41,272 nt of DNA from Haplomitrium mnioides (Eukaryota; Marchantiophyta; Haplomitriopsida; Calobryales): NCBI GenBank assembly GCA_049999725.1, contig JBNGIS010037740.1, positions 1 to 41,272 of the forward strand. The letters run 5' to 3'. Made by a program: the position numbers and the translations under genes. Shown piece by piece: positions 21,660 through 31,055 of the stretch; within the stretch, counting starts at the first letter, position 1, and each line of letters opens with the position of its first letter. Under the pieces are notes generated by a model that saw only the letters and a program-made list of their open reading frames with translations, did not search any database and was not told the DNA's origin.

Positions 21660-23530
21660 CTAAACATACTTTAATTCAAAGCGTGCAAGAGTCACAATCA
21701 TAGGTGTGTCTACGGCTATAAAAAAAACGACTCCTAATCTCTTTGGACTTGTAGGTACATGCCTCGTAAGTTCTCCAAGACTAAATTCTGTAAATTTTGC
21801 TAAATCAAAAAATCTTTTGAGATAAAGAACAAAAAAAGCATCATAATAATCTTTAATTTCAAACTCCAAAATGGATTTTCCCATTGATTCAATTTCCTTG
21901 CACGTTTAACAAACATCAAATCTACTACACTTAGGAATTTTGACATTTGGAAAATGTGTTTGCTATTGCTTTGTAAAACCAAAAAGCTTAGAATGCACTC
22001 GATGTTATTCTCTTACAAGTAAGTTGTATAGTAGTCATAAACTTCCCATTTGGTAAAATTGTCCAACAAGTTATAAATTTCATGAGTAAGGAATCTCTCA
22101 CAATATCCTTGAAAAAAATTATCCATCCACTCATAAACAAGTACTTTTGTAGCAAATAACTCTCTATTTCCAAAAGTGCCTCTAAGATATGTATTCTTGA
22201 GATTTTGTATCCTTTGGATTTTATCATTCCACATGGAGAATATTAAATTGAAAGCTCTTCTATATAAAATGGTACCATGAGGCAAAGTAAATCAATTATC
22301 AATGTTGGAATATTTTCTTGGAGTCTATTCCCCATTGTAATGTGATGTCTTGATTCTTTATGTTTTGCCAAAAGTATGTTTCTCCTACAACTCTTAAGAA
22401 ATCTGTCTTGCACAACAACAAACAATTATTTTGGCAACATGAAATTCTCTTCAACTTCAAAATTGATATCGGGTCGAGTTTCTTCTTATATAGCTCTAAT
22501 CATGATGAACTTTCAACAAAGAACTGTGAGGTAGTGGACTTACATGTTTGGGTTTTGGTTTAGATAAAGAACTCTTATGTTTGGTTGGTCGATTCAGTGA
22601 GTGGTAAATCCAATCATTGGAGACAAAATGTTGTCTTCAAAATATTGTGCATCATCAAAAGTATTTTTTTTGGTTTTGAAAAATTCTTCTTCAATTTGGG
22701 CAAACAAGTTTGAGTTGTGAGAGAACTCAACCAAGCCAAAATATAATCATCACCAAAATCTTGAGCATAAGGAAGTATTTTTTCTAGAATAATTTGAGCC
22801 ATTGGTGATAACGCTACAAAAATATTTTGTGATTGAGAGTCATTGCCTAAAATTTCATTTGATGATTCCAACAATCGACTTCTATTTTCAAATAGCCTTG
22901 TAGTCTTAGCTTCAAGTCTAACTTGTAGAATTAACTTTTTGGTTGGGTGATGCCAAAGGTGATAGCATATCGCAATCATAATTGAAAGTCATCTTATTCT
23001 ATACTTTTAGACTTGTTAAAACACATTTTTTGATCATAGACTTTGTCATCTTCATCGGTTGTTGCAAAGAAACCTCAACAATATTTTGAAGATTGTCACC
23101 TGAATGCCAACTAGTAGACTTCCAAGGTATCTTTCTTGTTCTTTAATCCCAATAGAGAAGCTCTAGTTATGTTGAAATAAAGTTTGATTGGAGTGTCAAA
23201 CCCTATGGATGCATTGGGTCTAATGTTTTTAAAATCTCTAAAAGAAGTTAACTTTAATCGTTTTACTAGTTAGTAAGATTCTATACATGCATAAGGTTGA
23301 GTCATAGTCTCATGCGTGCATAGGATTCACTCTTTGATCATATACGCTCATATGGTTCACTTTCGCAATCTTTATCTGCTGACATATCTTGTTGATTATT
23401 AGATATGATTTCACCCAAAATACTAGCCATCACACTTGATGCTCTTGGTTTGCCAACGCTTTCATCTTGAGAATGACAATTTGAAAGTTGATCACATTGT
23501 CGATAATGAAACTTCTTTGAAAGCAAGAAT
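21660..23530 (-). pseudogene. N-terminal and CxxC region of R2 transposase
   Basis: Open pieces are 22614-22979, 22013-22285, 22243-22425, 21660-21884 and 23338-23526, all minus. In order they give MASILGEIIS and SEPYERI, LGNDSQSQNIFVALSPMAQI, LEKILPYAQDFGDDYILAWL, CLPKLKKNFSKPKK, PTLIIDLLCLMVPF, LRGTFGNRELFATKV, YNLLDNFTKWEVYDYYTTYL and HFPNVKIPKCSRFDVC. The first Cys of the CxxC pair survives while the second is preceded by a stop. Overlapping frames show small indels. Homologous to 9000-10770. Confidence 0.66.
23275..23370. repeat. Palindromic minisatellite array M5 (short)
   Basis: Cores TCTATACATGCATAAGG, CTCATGCGTGCATAGG and ATATACGCTCATATGG in succession. Equivalent of M3 in R1. Confidence 0.72.
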
Positions 23531-23562
23531 CTTGAAATTCTAATTGTTTCCTAGTTCTTGGC

Positions 23563-26500
23563 TATCGCTCCCCTATTTCGGGCCTTAACCTTTTCAAGCC
23601 CTGTTTTGAGTGCAGGGGAGGACGGGTTTCGGGCTTTCAGGTTCTTTTCTGAGATGGCCCCTTACCAGCTATCGGTTTCAGGCCTTAAAGACTTTCCCCT
23701 TCCTTACAATCCTTATGTTCACCACTCACTCTTCTTGTGTTTGCACTCAACTCATTCATTCAGAACCAGTCCACACTCATCACACCCAGCATTCGTGTAA
23801 TTCTTTCCATATATTCCAAAGGTCTAAACTTGGGACCTTGCCACCTTATATGTGCTTGGGCAGAATAGGTGCTGGTGACCTGCAACACCTGAATAATACA
23901 ACAAGACTGGACTCCCCCTCTTAGGGTTGTCTCAGAACTGAAAACAGATTATCCTAACTATCCTAATGTGATCTAATTCCTAACTATGCCAAAGGATCAG
24001 GGACAAAGAGCATTCACCCCCAAGATACCAGAACTTGTGTCGAGGGATGGGACTCCCCCTCCAAGGCTGTTCCCAGGGTCTGCTCAACTGATCTGATGTC
24101 CACTAATCTCAACTGATCTGATGTCCACTAATCTCAACTGATCTGATGTCCACTAATCTAACAAATCAAGGGGACACAAAGCAGAAAGGAAATCTAGCTA
24201 CACAGATATAGACAAACGATTTACACACTATATGCAAGAGAGATCAGAGTCCTTGAAGGCCCTCTAGATTTCTACAAAGTAATACTTCCCTTGTGAATCC
24301 CGCTGCCTTACAACTGCAGACCAGCAACCCACACACCCTCCTCTCCAGATTGTTTTTCAACTTCCCTCGCGAGAAGCCATGCTTTTACTTCCTCAAGCTA
24401 GGAAGAGAGTTTCTTTGACTTCCACCTCTGGAAGACAACTTTCCCAGCTGCAGGTAGCCCACTCCACCCTCGAGCCTCGACAGGTCTTACTACGTAGTGC
24501 ACCGGCACTAGCACAGCCCCCCCCTCCCCTCTTAGCTCCACTTGAAGAATTACACCAAAGTGTACTCCGAACACTATGGGCTGATACCTGCGCACAAGGA
24601 ATGGCAGAGACAACCCCAAGCTCCTCACTTGACGGCCTCTCCCGAAGTCATAACTGGGACTCCCACCCCAGCCGCCTCTCGTTGCGATTTCCTTGTCCTC
24701 AGATCGTGATGCTCCTACACATAAAATGCAGAGCTGACCTCAAGTCCTTCCATAGTGGCCTCTCCCGAAGTCATAGCCAGCCAGAATCCAATCAAGACCC
24801 CGCATCAGTCACCCTCCGCCCTGGTCCGCCTGCAAGGATGAGGTCACCTGGGTCTCCCCCCAGTCCTCCTCTAAATCCTCCGGTTCCCCTTGAGCGAGTA
24901 CCCCTACTTCACGTGTTCTTGTCAGTGCATTCTCATTCCAGCCCCCCTTCGTTGCGATTCCCCTTAGCGTGCAGTCGCCTCGCGCCATGAGGTTGCCTGT
25001 GCATCAACCTGGAAGAATTCAAAGGTCGCCAAGGTATACTCCCCTTGCGAGCGCTGAATTCGCGAGCCCGATCCCAAGAAAGGTCGTTAATCCCATTAGC
25101 TCCTTGGAGCTTGGAGGTGACGACGCGTGGCACATGCCTATTAATCCTGTTACAATCGACAAGTAGCGCGCGCCGCGTGTCCCGTGATGATGAAAGTACA
25201 ACGGTAATATCGACGGGGAGTCCGAGGAATTTTGCGGCTGAGATTCCGTAGATTCCCGCGGCTGAGTCCAAAGGGCTCTTCGGAACAGAGTTCCGAAGCA
25301 CCTCGTGGAACCTTGTCCATAGAATCTCCAAATATTCCCCCGTAGATCCCAAGTCACCCTCCTCGCGCCACGTCACCTGCTGCACCGCCATCCGCTGCCG
25401 CCCCGCAAGGGGGTAGGCTGACCATCGCACTTAATCTCCCTTCCGTGGTTGACCCGCTCTTTGTCCGAAGTCCGATGAGCCCTTCTCTTGCTGCCGCGTG
25501 TCCCGTGAGCTGCTGCGGGGTCCCTGGAGTCGCCACGTCGTCTGAAGGCCATCGTCTGAAGCCGCCCTGCAAGGGGGTAGGCGGACCGTCGCGCGGACCT
25601 TCTTCCAAAGTTGACCGGTGGAAATCTTACCTTGCTCCCCAGCGCGCCACGTTTCTGAAGCCCTCCCACGGACTCCCTGTGCTCGCCCCGTCATCCGTAG
25701 AGCCAATGCGGACCTTACTCTGCTCGCCAAATAAGAACTGTGTCGATGTCGCCGTTTCGTGCTTCCCTCGAGATAAGAACTATGCATACGCCTGAGGCTC
25801 CCTTCGTTATCTTTTCTGAATGCTTGATATAGGAACTACAAGGCCCTTTGTCCCTCTGCCGAGCTTTCAGATGCTGCGGTTGGACCCGTCAAACTTTCGC
25901 CCTTGGTCATGCCGAAGCTGCGTTGAATCACCCTTTCAGCGCCTGCTTGCTCCTCCGTCGGTCGGACTTGCGTTAAATCCCCTTTTCGGCTCAGCTTTCT
26001 CCTCGTTGGTTGGTTGGTGATGGATCACCCTTTTGGCTTCCTCGGATCTCCCCTTCTCGGATCTCCGATAGATCACCCTTCCGGCACCCTTCCATTCTCC
26101 TTCGGCCAGACCCTCGATATGTCGTTGCTTCGGGCCCTCTTCCCTGCTCCCCTGTAGGATTCCTCGCAGATCCCTCTTAACCGGGCGCCCCACGTCATAA
26201 GATGAATCAGAACCCTATTAAGTGGGCTCTCCACTTAGGGAGGCGCCTGTACGCAGATTTGCGGGCCTCTTGGTGCCGCCACGTTTCCGTGGAATCTCGC
26301 GGGGCCTTCCGAGGACTCCACCTTTCTGCCCGGATTCGCGGACTCAAATGGAAGGAATCGATCAACCCTTGCAAGGCGCGCTCTTGCTTGCGGGATCAAG
26401 GCGTCCCTCTTCCCTAGCCTTGCTCGCCCTCGTGACGATCTTACCATCTCATTTCTCTCCTTGAACCTTGCTTCTCGATTTGTGGCCGCTGTAGGACCCC

Positions 26501-26640
26501 CGCAATCTGCCTTTCTTCGGAGTGCCTTCGAGTTTCGTCGTTGTGGATCCGTTCCTCTTCCTCCTGCGATTGCTTCGCCACATGGCGGCTCTCTTCCTTC
26601 TCCCTAGGCTCCGATCCCCGCATCCTCCTGAGGCCCACGG
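23563..26640. mobile_element. GC-rich repeat G, copy 1 (unclassified; long LTR or LARD suspected)
   Basis: GC content rises sharply at about 23563 and stays high to about 26640. The block is homologous from its first bases (TATCGCTCC here, TGTCGCTCC in G2) to 38537-41060. Shared landmarks include GAGATGGCCCCTT, TGTGCTTGGGCAGAAT, GAATCCCGCTGCCTTACAAC, GCCTCTCCCGAAGTCATA and CGTCATCCGTAGAGCC. It cuts R2 at its left edge. No gag, pol or transposase motif is visible on either strand. Open frames (for example 24379-24990) follow from low stop frequency and are not conserved in G2. The right end is uncertain. From about 25920 on, ATCACCCTTT-type short repeats recur every 50 bp or so. Confidence 0.65.
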
Positions 26641-26652
26641 ATTCTCGCTAGC

Positions 26653-27060
26653 CTACTTTGAATATTGAAAGGTGGCCCCTCCTCTGGCTAGCGATCCTGA
26701 TTCCTTCCTCCTCTCTTCCGCCATGATCATGTTTCCCTCCCAAGACTCATACGCCCTGCTTTTAGTAGCTGTTTGAGGGTACTTCGTGGCTTCTGAGAGG
26801 CCCTCACACTTGCCAAGGCTTATTGTGTCGTTGATGCTTTTGATTTCTTGCATTTTTCTTGAGTGCTCCAAAGCATCGGCTGACATTAGCACATATGTTA
26901 CTTCAAATATACAGAAAGTGGAAAACTCAATTAACAATTGGAGTAGATAATTACAATACACACTCATAAAAAAAAACCTGTTTTCTTGAAAAAACTCCAC
27001 AAAACGACAAAATAGTACAAATGTTTTAGAGAAACAAGAAAAAAAATTAGAAAGATGCAT
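26653..27060 (-). CDS. Unrecognised open frame, doubtful
   Basis: A 135-codon frame without stops. The N-terminal half is hydrophobic and aromatic-rich and lies over AT-rich DNA; the C-terminal half, from a second Met (MSADALEHSRKMQEIK onward), has balanced composition and lies over sequence with near-normal GC. I recognise no family. It sits between repeat G1 and element S1 and could be the tail of G1, a captured exon, or chance. If real, the internal Met near 26888 is the more believable start. Confidence 0.2.
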   Translation of the reverse strand: MHLSNFFSCFSKTFVLFCRFVEFFQENRFFFMSVYCNYLLQLLIEFSTFCIFEVTYVLMSADALEHSRKMQEIKSINDTISLGKCEGLSEATKYPQTATKSRAYESWEGNMIMAEERRKESGSLARGGATFQYSK

Positions 27061-27339
27061 GTGAGCACTATTTTATGTACTAATTATTTTGTTCACCATG
27101 CCAACTTGCATGATGAGACCTACACGAATCATTTTTTTGCAGGATAGTCACTTTTTCTTTACTTATGGTATAAAAGCAATGGCAATGGAAAGTTTTTTTC
27201 CATTGTTGTGAGTGCACTTGTGAGATTTATTTTTTCTCTTATGGGAGTTTTTACATTTGTCTAGTATTTGGCTTTATTTTTCCTTAGTGTTTGACGTTGC
27301 TATTTGTCTTAGATTTTTAGTGGTCCAATTTCTTCACTT
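27061..27339. other. AT-rich spacer
   Basis: No gene or repeat recognised. It would include the promoter of S1 if that gene ever started near 27340, but no convincing TATA box stands out. Confidence 0.5.
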
Positions 27340-27711
27340 TTGATACTTAAGAAAATGAAAACACATGTGGTAGCTCCAAAACTAGCTCAACCAAAACCAT
27401 ATCAGTATGCCAATGTTTTGAAGCTCTTGAAGCCTATAGTACTAGCTAGCAAATGGTTAGTTTGTCATGGAACTATCAGAGACCCTAAAAAATCATCTAT
27501 ATCTTTTTTAAGAAAAAGGCGAGAAATTCAACATGAGCCTTTGGGTTCAAGTCACATAGCCCTCACTGGGCTTCTTGTGGAGTCTAAGAAGAGCATCGGT
27601 CTGTATAATTCCTCTTCCAAGAAATTTTACTTCGGCAAAATGAAGCCCAATGACCCCTTCAGCTTGGACTTACAGCAAACGTCCAAGGACGTAAAGATAA
27701 ACATTTTTTAA
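27340..27711 (+). pseudogene. S1 block 1: N-terminal coding region, function unknown
   Basis: An open 123-codon frame, basic and without recognisable domain (segments YQYANVLKLLKPIVLASKWL, RDPKKSSISFLRKRRE, HIALTGLLVESKKSIGLYN). A GTAAAG near 27691 may be a splice donor, which would end the exon at GAC just before it. Assignment to S1 rests on position and strand; no second copy exists in the window to confirm it. Confidence 0.4.
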
Positions 27712-27769
27712 CTTAACTTTTTGCTTTGTTATCAACATTAAAAGTGCTCTAAGGCACCAAATTCCATGC

Positions 27770-28150
27770 TTTTATGGACTCTTAAGTCTATGTGTGCATG
27801 GGTATTAGAGTCCAAATACTTGGACACTAGAGTCTATGGTTGCAAGGGCTCTTAAGTCCATACGTGCTTGGACTCTTGAGTCCCAATGCACATGGAATCA
27901 AGAGTCTATATGAGCATGGACTTTAGATGCTTGGACTTCTATGTCCATGTATGTATAGACACATAAGTCTAAGTGCATAGGGATAGTAGAGTCTGTCCAC
28001 ACTTGGAATCTTGAGTCTTTGCACATAGAGACACCACACTCTATGTGCGTATAGACTTTTGTGTGTACGTGCTAATAGACTAAAGCATTCATACGCACAT
28101 GGACAACAATATCCATGCGCCAATGGATTTCTAAACCTTTCTCCAAGGAC
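27770..28150. repeat. Palindromic minisatellite array M6 (about 36-bp unit)
   Basis: About ten units of the type GAGTCTATGTGTGCATGG alternating with CTTGGACTCTTAAGTCCATA. The pair words TTAGAGTC, TTGAGTC and TAAGTC precede each core. It falls between S1 blocks 1 and 2, in the position of an intron, and is followed by a polypyrimidine-AG acceptor-like site at 28228-28240. Confidence 0.85.
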
Positions 28151-28240
28151 TCTTGTGTACATCAGCCATTGTGTGTCTCTTCATTTTATGCTTGGTTCAA
28201 TTTAAGGTTTTGGAGTCTACCACTTCTGTTTTTTTTTCAG

Positions 28241-29515
28241 TTTTTGCAATTTTTTTAAAGATTTTGCTAATGCATACCCCGATGCAAAACGAATTGAGAG
28301 AGATTTTTTCAAGCTTGCATTCTCTCAAAAGTTTTTGAAAGTCAAACAAGGTTTGTCCATTGCTCACTGCATTCCGCATCCAAGTGCGACTACCTTTGCC
28401 ATTGGAGTGACCAATAGACCTTCAAAGAAGAGAAAACCATGAGAGCCAACCAAAAGTTCATCAAGGAAAAAACCGCATATGGCAAAGAAACAACTAGTAC
28501 CAACACCACCTGTTTTTTTGGAGCACCTGCCATCACCAACTCCTTCTAGTTCTTCTTTGCAAACTTCTTCAACTTCATGTAGCTAAGAAGAAAAGGCTGA
28601 GCTCCAACAAGAAGCACCAAAGTCAAGAACAAAAGAAGCAATGCATTAGAGGATGAGAAATTTTCAAGAGAGGGAACAGGTGGATTCTCAAAAAGTTTTT
28701 GAAGAGGAAAAAAATAATATTTGTGAATATGCAATCCAACAATGTAGGGTTTGAGAGGAAACACTCACAATTCAGCTAGAAAACTTAAATTTGCCAAAGC
28801 TTGGAGTAAGAGCTAGAGGTCGTTTCAAATAAGGCGGTTGAATGAAGACTTTGTAGAGTTATTGACCCAATGCATGCCTACCAACAAATATGCTTATTAC
28901 TTTTTCATTGTGGTGGTGGATCCAAAGTGCATGTTGAAGGATAAGTTAGAGTTTGATTTTAAGAATCCTGACAAGTATCGGTATGAGATTGTCGACGGCA
29001 ATCACAACACTGCTACAGTGTAGTTATTGATTTCCAAACATAGAGCAAAGAATCCAATATTGTCACTTTGCAACTACTACATGTATGTGGAGCTCACACC
29101 AACAAAAGCCATGTTTTTGCAACTAATCATAATTACAACCAAAGGTATTGACTTGAGATGACCTCTATCTAGAAGGTTGAATATTGACATCAATGCTTCA
29201 TGAAGAGCATGATGATTTCATCCCAAAAATTAAAGAGGTAACTAGTTTTGGAGACTTTGGAAATAAAACCAAAGTTGGATATTTACAAGACAACTACTTC
29301 TCAAGATAATTAGTTTCAACTTGCCTTCCACAGTGGAGAACTTTGAGAAATGCAAGAGGCCATTCTTGGAATGTGGGAGAAAAGTCTCATGAAGGGTTAA
29401 AAGCCAAAAGCCAAAGGTTCGTGAAGAATAAAAGACATGAAATGGACATTTTGGAGATCCCTTCAAGCTCAACAACGACTACTTTGAACCAAGAACAAGC
29501 TACTCAAAACAAGAT
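28241..29515 (+). pseudogene. S1 block 2: linker and ParB-like DGNH domain
   Basis: One frame runs from 28242 to about 28830 with only a few stops: KDFANAYPDAKRIERDFFKL, IAHCIPHPSATTFAIGVTN, a Ser/Pro/Lys-rich linker and LNLPKLGVRARGRFK. After a one-base shift it continues at 28838: RLNEDFVELLTQCM, FIVVVDPKCM, YRYEIVDGNHNTATV (DGNH at 28994-29005), YYMYVELTPTKAM and, after another shift, ATNHNYNQR (29119-29145). The order DG-x-H-R/N-xxA, then a V-x-LT-xx-A helix, then a-x-x-HN....R is that of ParB-N-like domains. A short tail (HEEHDDFIPKIKEV, WRTLRNARGHSWNV) leads to the next intron-like gap. ParB-like domains bind or cut nucleic acid or hydrolyse CTP; the role here is unknown. Confidence 0.55.
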
Positions 29516-29781
29516 CTTGGACTCAAGAGTCCATGCGCGCATGGACTTCATAGTCCATGTACAGATGGACTCTAAAGCCCAAGGGATCATGGACTCTTGA
29601 GCCCATATGCGCATGCACTTTTGAGCCTTTGTGCTCATGGACTCCCTGCGCGTTTGGGCTTAAGAGTCCATGTGAGCATGGACTCTTAAGTCCTTGCTCG
29701 TCTTTATTGTTCTTTCTTTTTGCCTTCAAGTTTCTAGTTTTCAAATTCTCCATGAGTACATTTTTTCGTGTTGTTTTCAAG
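29516..29781. repeat. Palindromic minisatellite array M7 in an intron-like position
   Basis: The array (29516 to about 29700) contains the perfect 20-bp palindrome AGTCCATGCGCGCATGGACT at 29528-29547, followed by weaker copies about every 36 bp (GTCCATGTACAGATGGACTC, GCCCATATGCGCATGCAC, GTCCATGTGAGCATGGACTC). A T-rich tract and GTTTTCAAG close the gap before coding resumes at 29782. In S2 the same arrangement is seen at 32300-32661. Confidence 0.88.
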
Positions 29782-30315
29782 GTGACAAAACATTCAAAAA
29801 GACAGCTTACTAGAAAATTGATGGCCGCTGTTAAAGGAAAAGAGAAATTTGGGGTCGAAGAAGCCCCAAAAGATAAGGACCAAGCCCCAGCCTCGGTGTC
29901 CATTGTCAAAAAGATAGAGAGTGGAAGTCAAGGCATCAAAATGATGATGTTGTCCCTCTAGCTGAAAGAGGGTTTGAAGAACAAGACCAGGACTTATAGT
30001 CCTATGTTGATGGACTCAACGTGGCGTATTATCAAGTCTACAAAGAGTCCAATGCACAACAACTGAAAGGCTTGGTGAAACCAATAAGTTTCACTTTAGC
30101 AATTGCTGACATTCCTTACAAGTACAACTTTAATGAATGTAGGCATGATGACTCCGAGCCCTTAAATAAAGATGACATTTTTTAGTTGATCTCTTTGTTT
30201 GTGGATGTAACTAATTCTGATTTTTGGTCTTTTGTGAATATTTACTCTTCACAATAATTTGACATTGTGGAGGTGTGCTTTTGGAAAATTTTTGTGCTAT
30301 TGACCACGACATCTA
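29782..30315 (+). pseudogene. S1 block 3: methyltransferase motif IV region
   Basis: Starts GDKTFK-like (TKHSKRQLTRKLMAAVKGKE), continues through DKDQAPASVSIVKKIESGSQ and, after a one-base shift, YVDGLNVAYYQVYKESNAQQ, LKGLVKPISFTLAIADIPYK (DIPY at 30108-30119), YNFNECRHDDSEPLNKDDIF and DVTNSDFWSFVNIYS. DIPY preceded by hydrophobic LAIA is a motif IV (D/N/S-P-P-Y) variant, the catalytic loop that holds the target amino group; the DSEPLNKDDI stretch fits the segment after it. S2 has the same region at 32661-32968 plus 36638-36910. TAG codons at 29998 and 30182 break the frame. ATCTAGTAAGT near 30312 may be a donor site. Confidence 0.62.
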
Positions 30316-30413
30316 GTAAGTTTTTTTTGATTTTTTAATGTTTTGGTCTATCTTGTTTCGACTTTTTTTTAGTTTCTTGCACTTGATTTCTTTGTTTTCA
30401 TTCCTACATGTAC

Positions 30414-31055
30414 AAAATCGACATCCATCATTCAAAGAGTCCCAGAATTGCTCATGCCTATGAGTATTGAATAGTGGGTTATTGGACAAAGGAGGGCAAG
30501 CGGAGCATGAAGCTCTTCAATTACAATCTGAAGATGTAAGTGGCCATCATCGACAAATAATGCAAAGCGTTTTTAGTTGTCCATCTGTTTCCGCTAAACT
30601 TAAACATCTAGGAGATGATGTTCATGTGAATGTGTACCAAAAGCCTTACACTTTGTAAAATTTTTTTTATTGACCATTTGTCATCTGAACAAGATTGGGT
30701 ACTAGATCTTTGCTATAGGTTAAGCACAAACCTTGTATGTGCTCTCAAGTTGATGCGGAATTGCATTACTATGGAGTGTGACAGACACCAATCTATCTAT
30801 ATTTCTCAAAGATTTTTGACGATAGCTTCTTTGACATCTAATGTCACAGAATCCTAGATTGTCTACGCATACCACAAGGAGCCTATTCCTCATGGTATTG
30901 TTGGTGTGTTTGGTGATTTTGTTGCAATTTTTGGGACATGAAAGTCCTGACATGATTCTCTTGTGGCTACAGATGCCCAAGCTTCTCAGTCTGTTGAATT
31001 GGACAAGACCATTCTTCTTGAAGAGGACATGACCAAAGCTTCATGTGTAGAGTGA
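30414..31055 (+). pseudogene. S1 block 4: methyltransferase C-terminal region with motifs X and I
   Basis: KIDIHHSKSPRIAHAYEY then, past one TGA, IVGYWTKEGKRSMKLFNYNL (about 30414-30536). In a shifted frame SGHHRQIMQSVFSCPSV, LKHLGDDVHVNVYQKPYTL (about 30537-30656), and in a third DHLSSEQDWVLDLC (30672-30713), NLVCALKLMRNC and MECDRHQSIYISQRFL (to about 30825). KP-x-x-LY....DHLS...D-x-VLD-x-C-x-GS-x-T, then AL-x-L-x-RNCI-x-x-E-x-D, is the X/I/II region of N6/N4 amino-methyltransferases (Pfam N6_N4_Mtase), where motif I binds S-adenosylmethionine. Here the glycine-rich part is corrupted (YRLST where SGSGT is expected). Ends at TGA 31053. Confidence 0.68.

Larger units (their letters stand above)
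19320..23562 (-). mobile_element. Element R2: second copy of the DUF7869-transposase unit
   Basis: Collinear with R1 over its length but shorter, and it lacks the 2881-bp insertion, so it shows the empty site. Coding remnants, minus strand: N-terminal and CxxC parts 21660-23530, catalytic core 20600-21340, C-terminus 19930-20560. It retains the HTHxQIDQ motif lost from R1. Its right end is cut by the GC-rich repeat G1 at about 23563. The stretch 21345-21655 is AT-rich with no supported frame. Confidence 0.75.
27340..31055 (+). pseudogene. Element S1: decayed multi-exon gene with ParB-like domain and beta-class DNA amino-methyltransferase
   Basis: Four coding-like blocks on the plus strand, separated by stretches that look like introns: about 27340-27690, 28241-29515, 29782-30315 and 30414-31055. 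Supporting splice-like signals are CTGTTTTTTTTTCAG ending at 28240 and GTTTTCAAG ending at 29781. Block 2 holds a ParB-like DGNH segment; blocks 3 and 4 hold methyltransferase motif IV (DIPY) and, further on, the X and I region. That order, IV before I, defines the beta class of amino-methyltransferases. ParB-like plus methyltransferase is a common phage and bacterial arrangement; an N4-cytosine methyltransferase of bacterial type is known from Marchantia. Whether this family methylates DNA is inference. Several stops and frameshifts make this copy a pseudogene. Confidence 0.68.

Noticed and set aside
24379-24990. 203-codon frame in G1
   Set aside because: The homologous place in G2 has CTG for the start codon and in-frame stops soon after; Pro/Ser/Leu bias reflects GC-rich pyrimidine-rich DNA.
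25354-25795. Overlapping frames on both strands in G1
   Set aside because: All frames open at once in GC-rich repeat DNA, with Arg-rich translations; no conservation of frame.
27061-27300. Search for a G1 target duplication (TTGGC at 23558 and near 27268)
   Set aside because: The right-hand candidate lies 600 bp past the GC-rich block and what follows does not match R1, so it is probably chance.
27770-28150. CRISPR-like appearance of the palindromic arrays
   Set aside because: Units are diverged, spacing is not constant, spacers are not unique, and the host sequence is eukaryotic with no cas genes.
29523-29909. 128-codon minus frame over M7
   Set aside because: Antisense to S1 block 3 and the minisatellite; repeat-driven.
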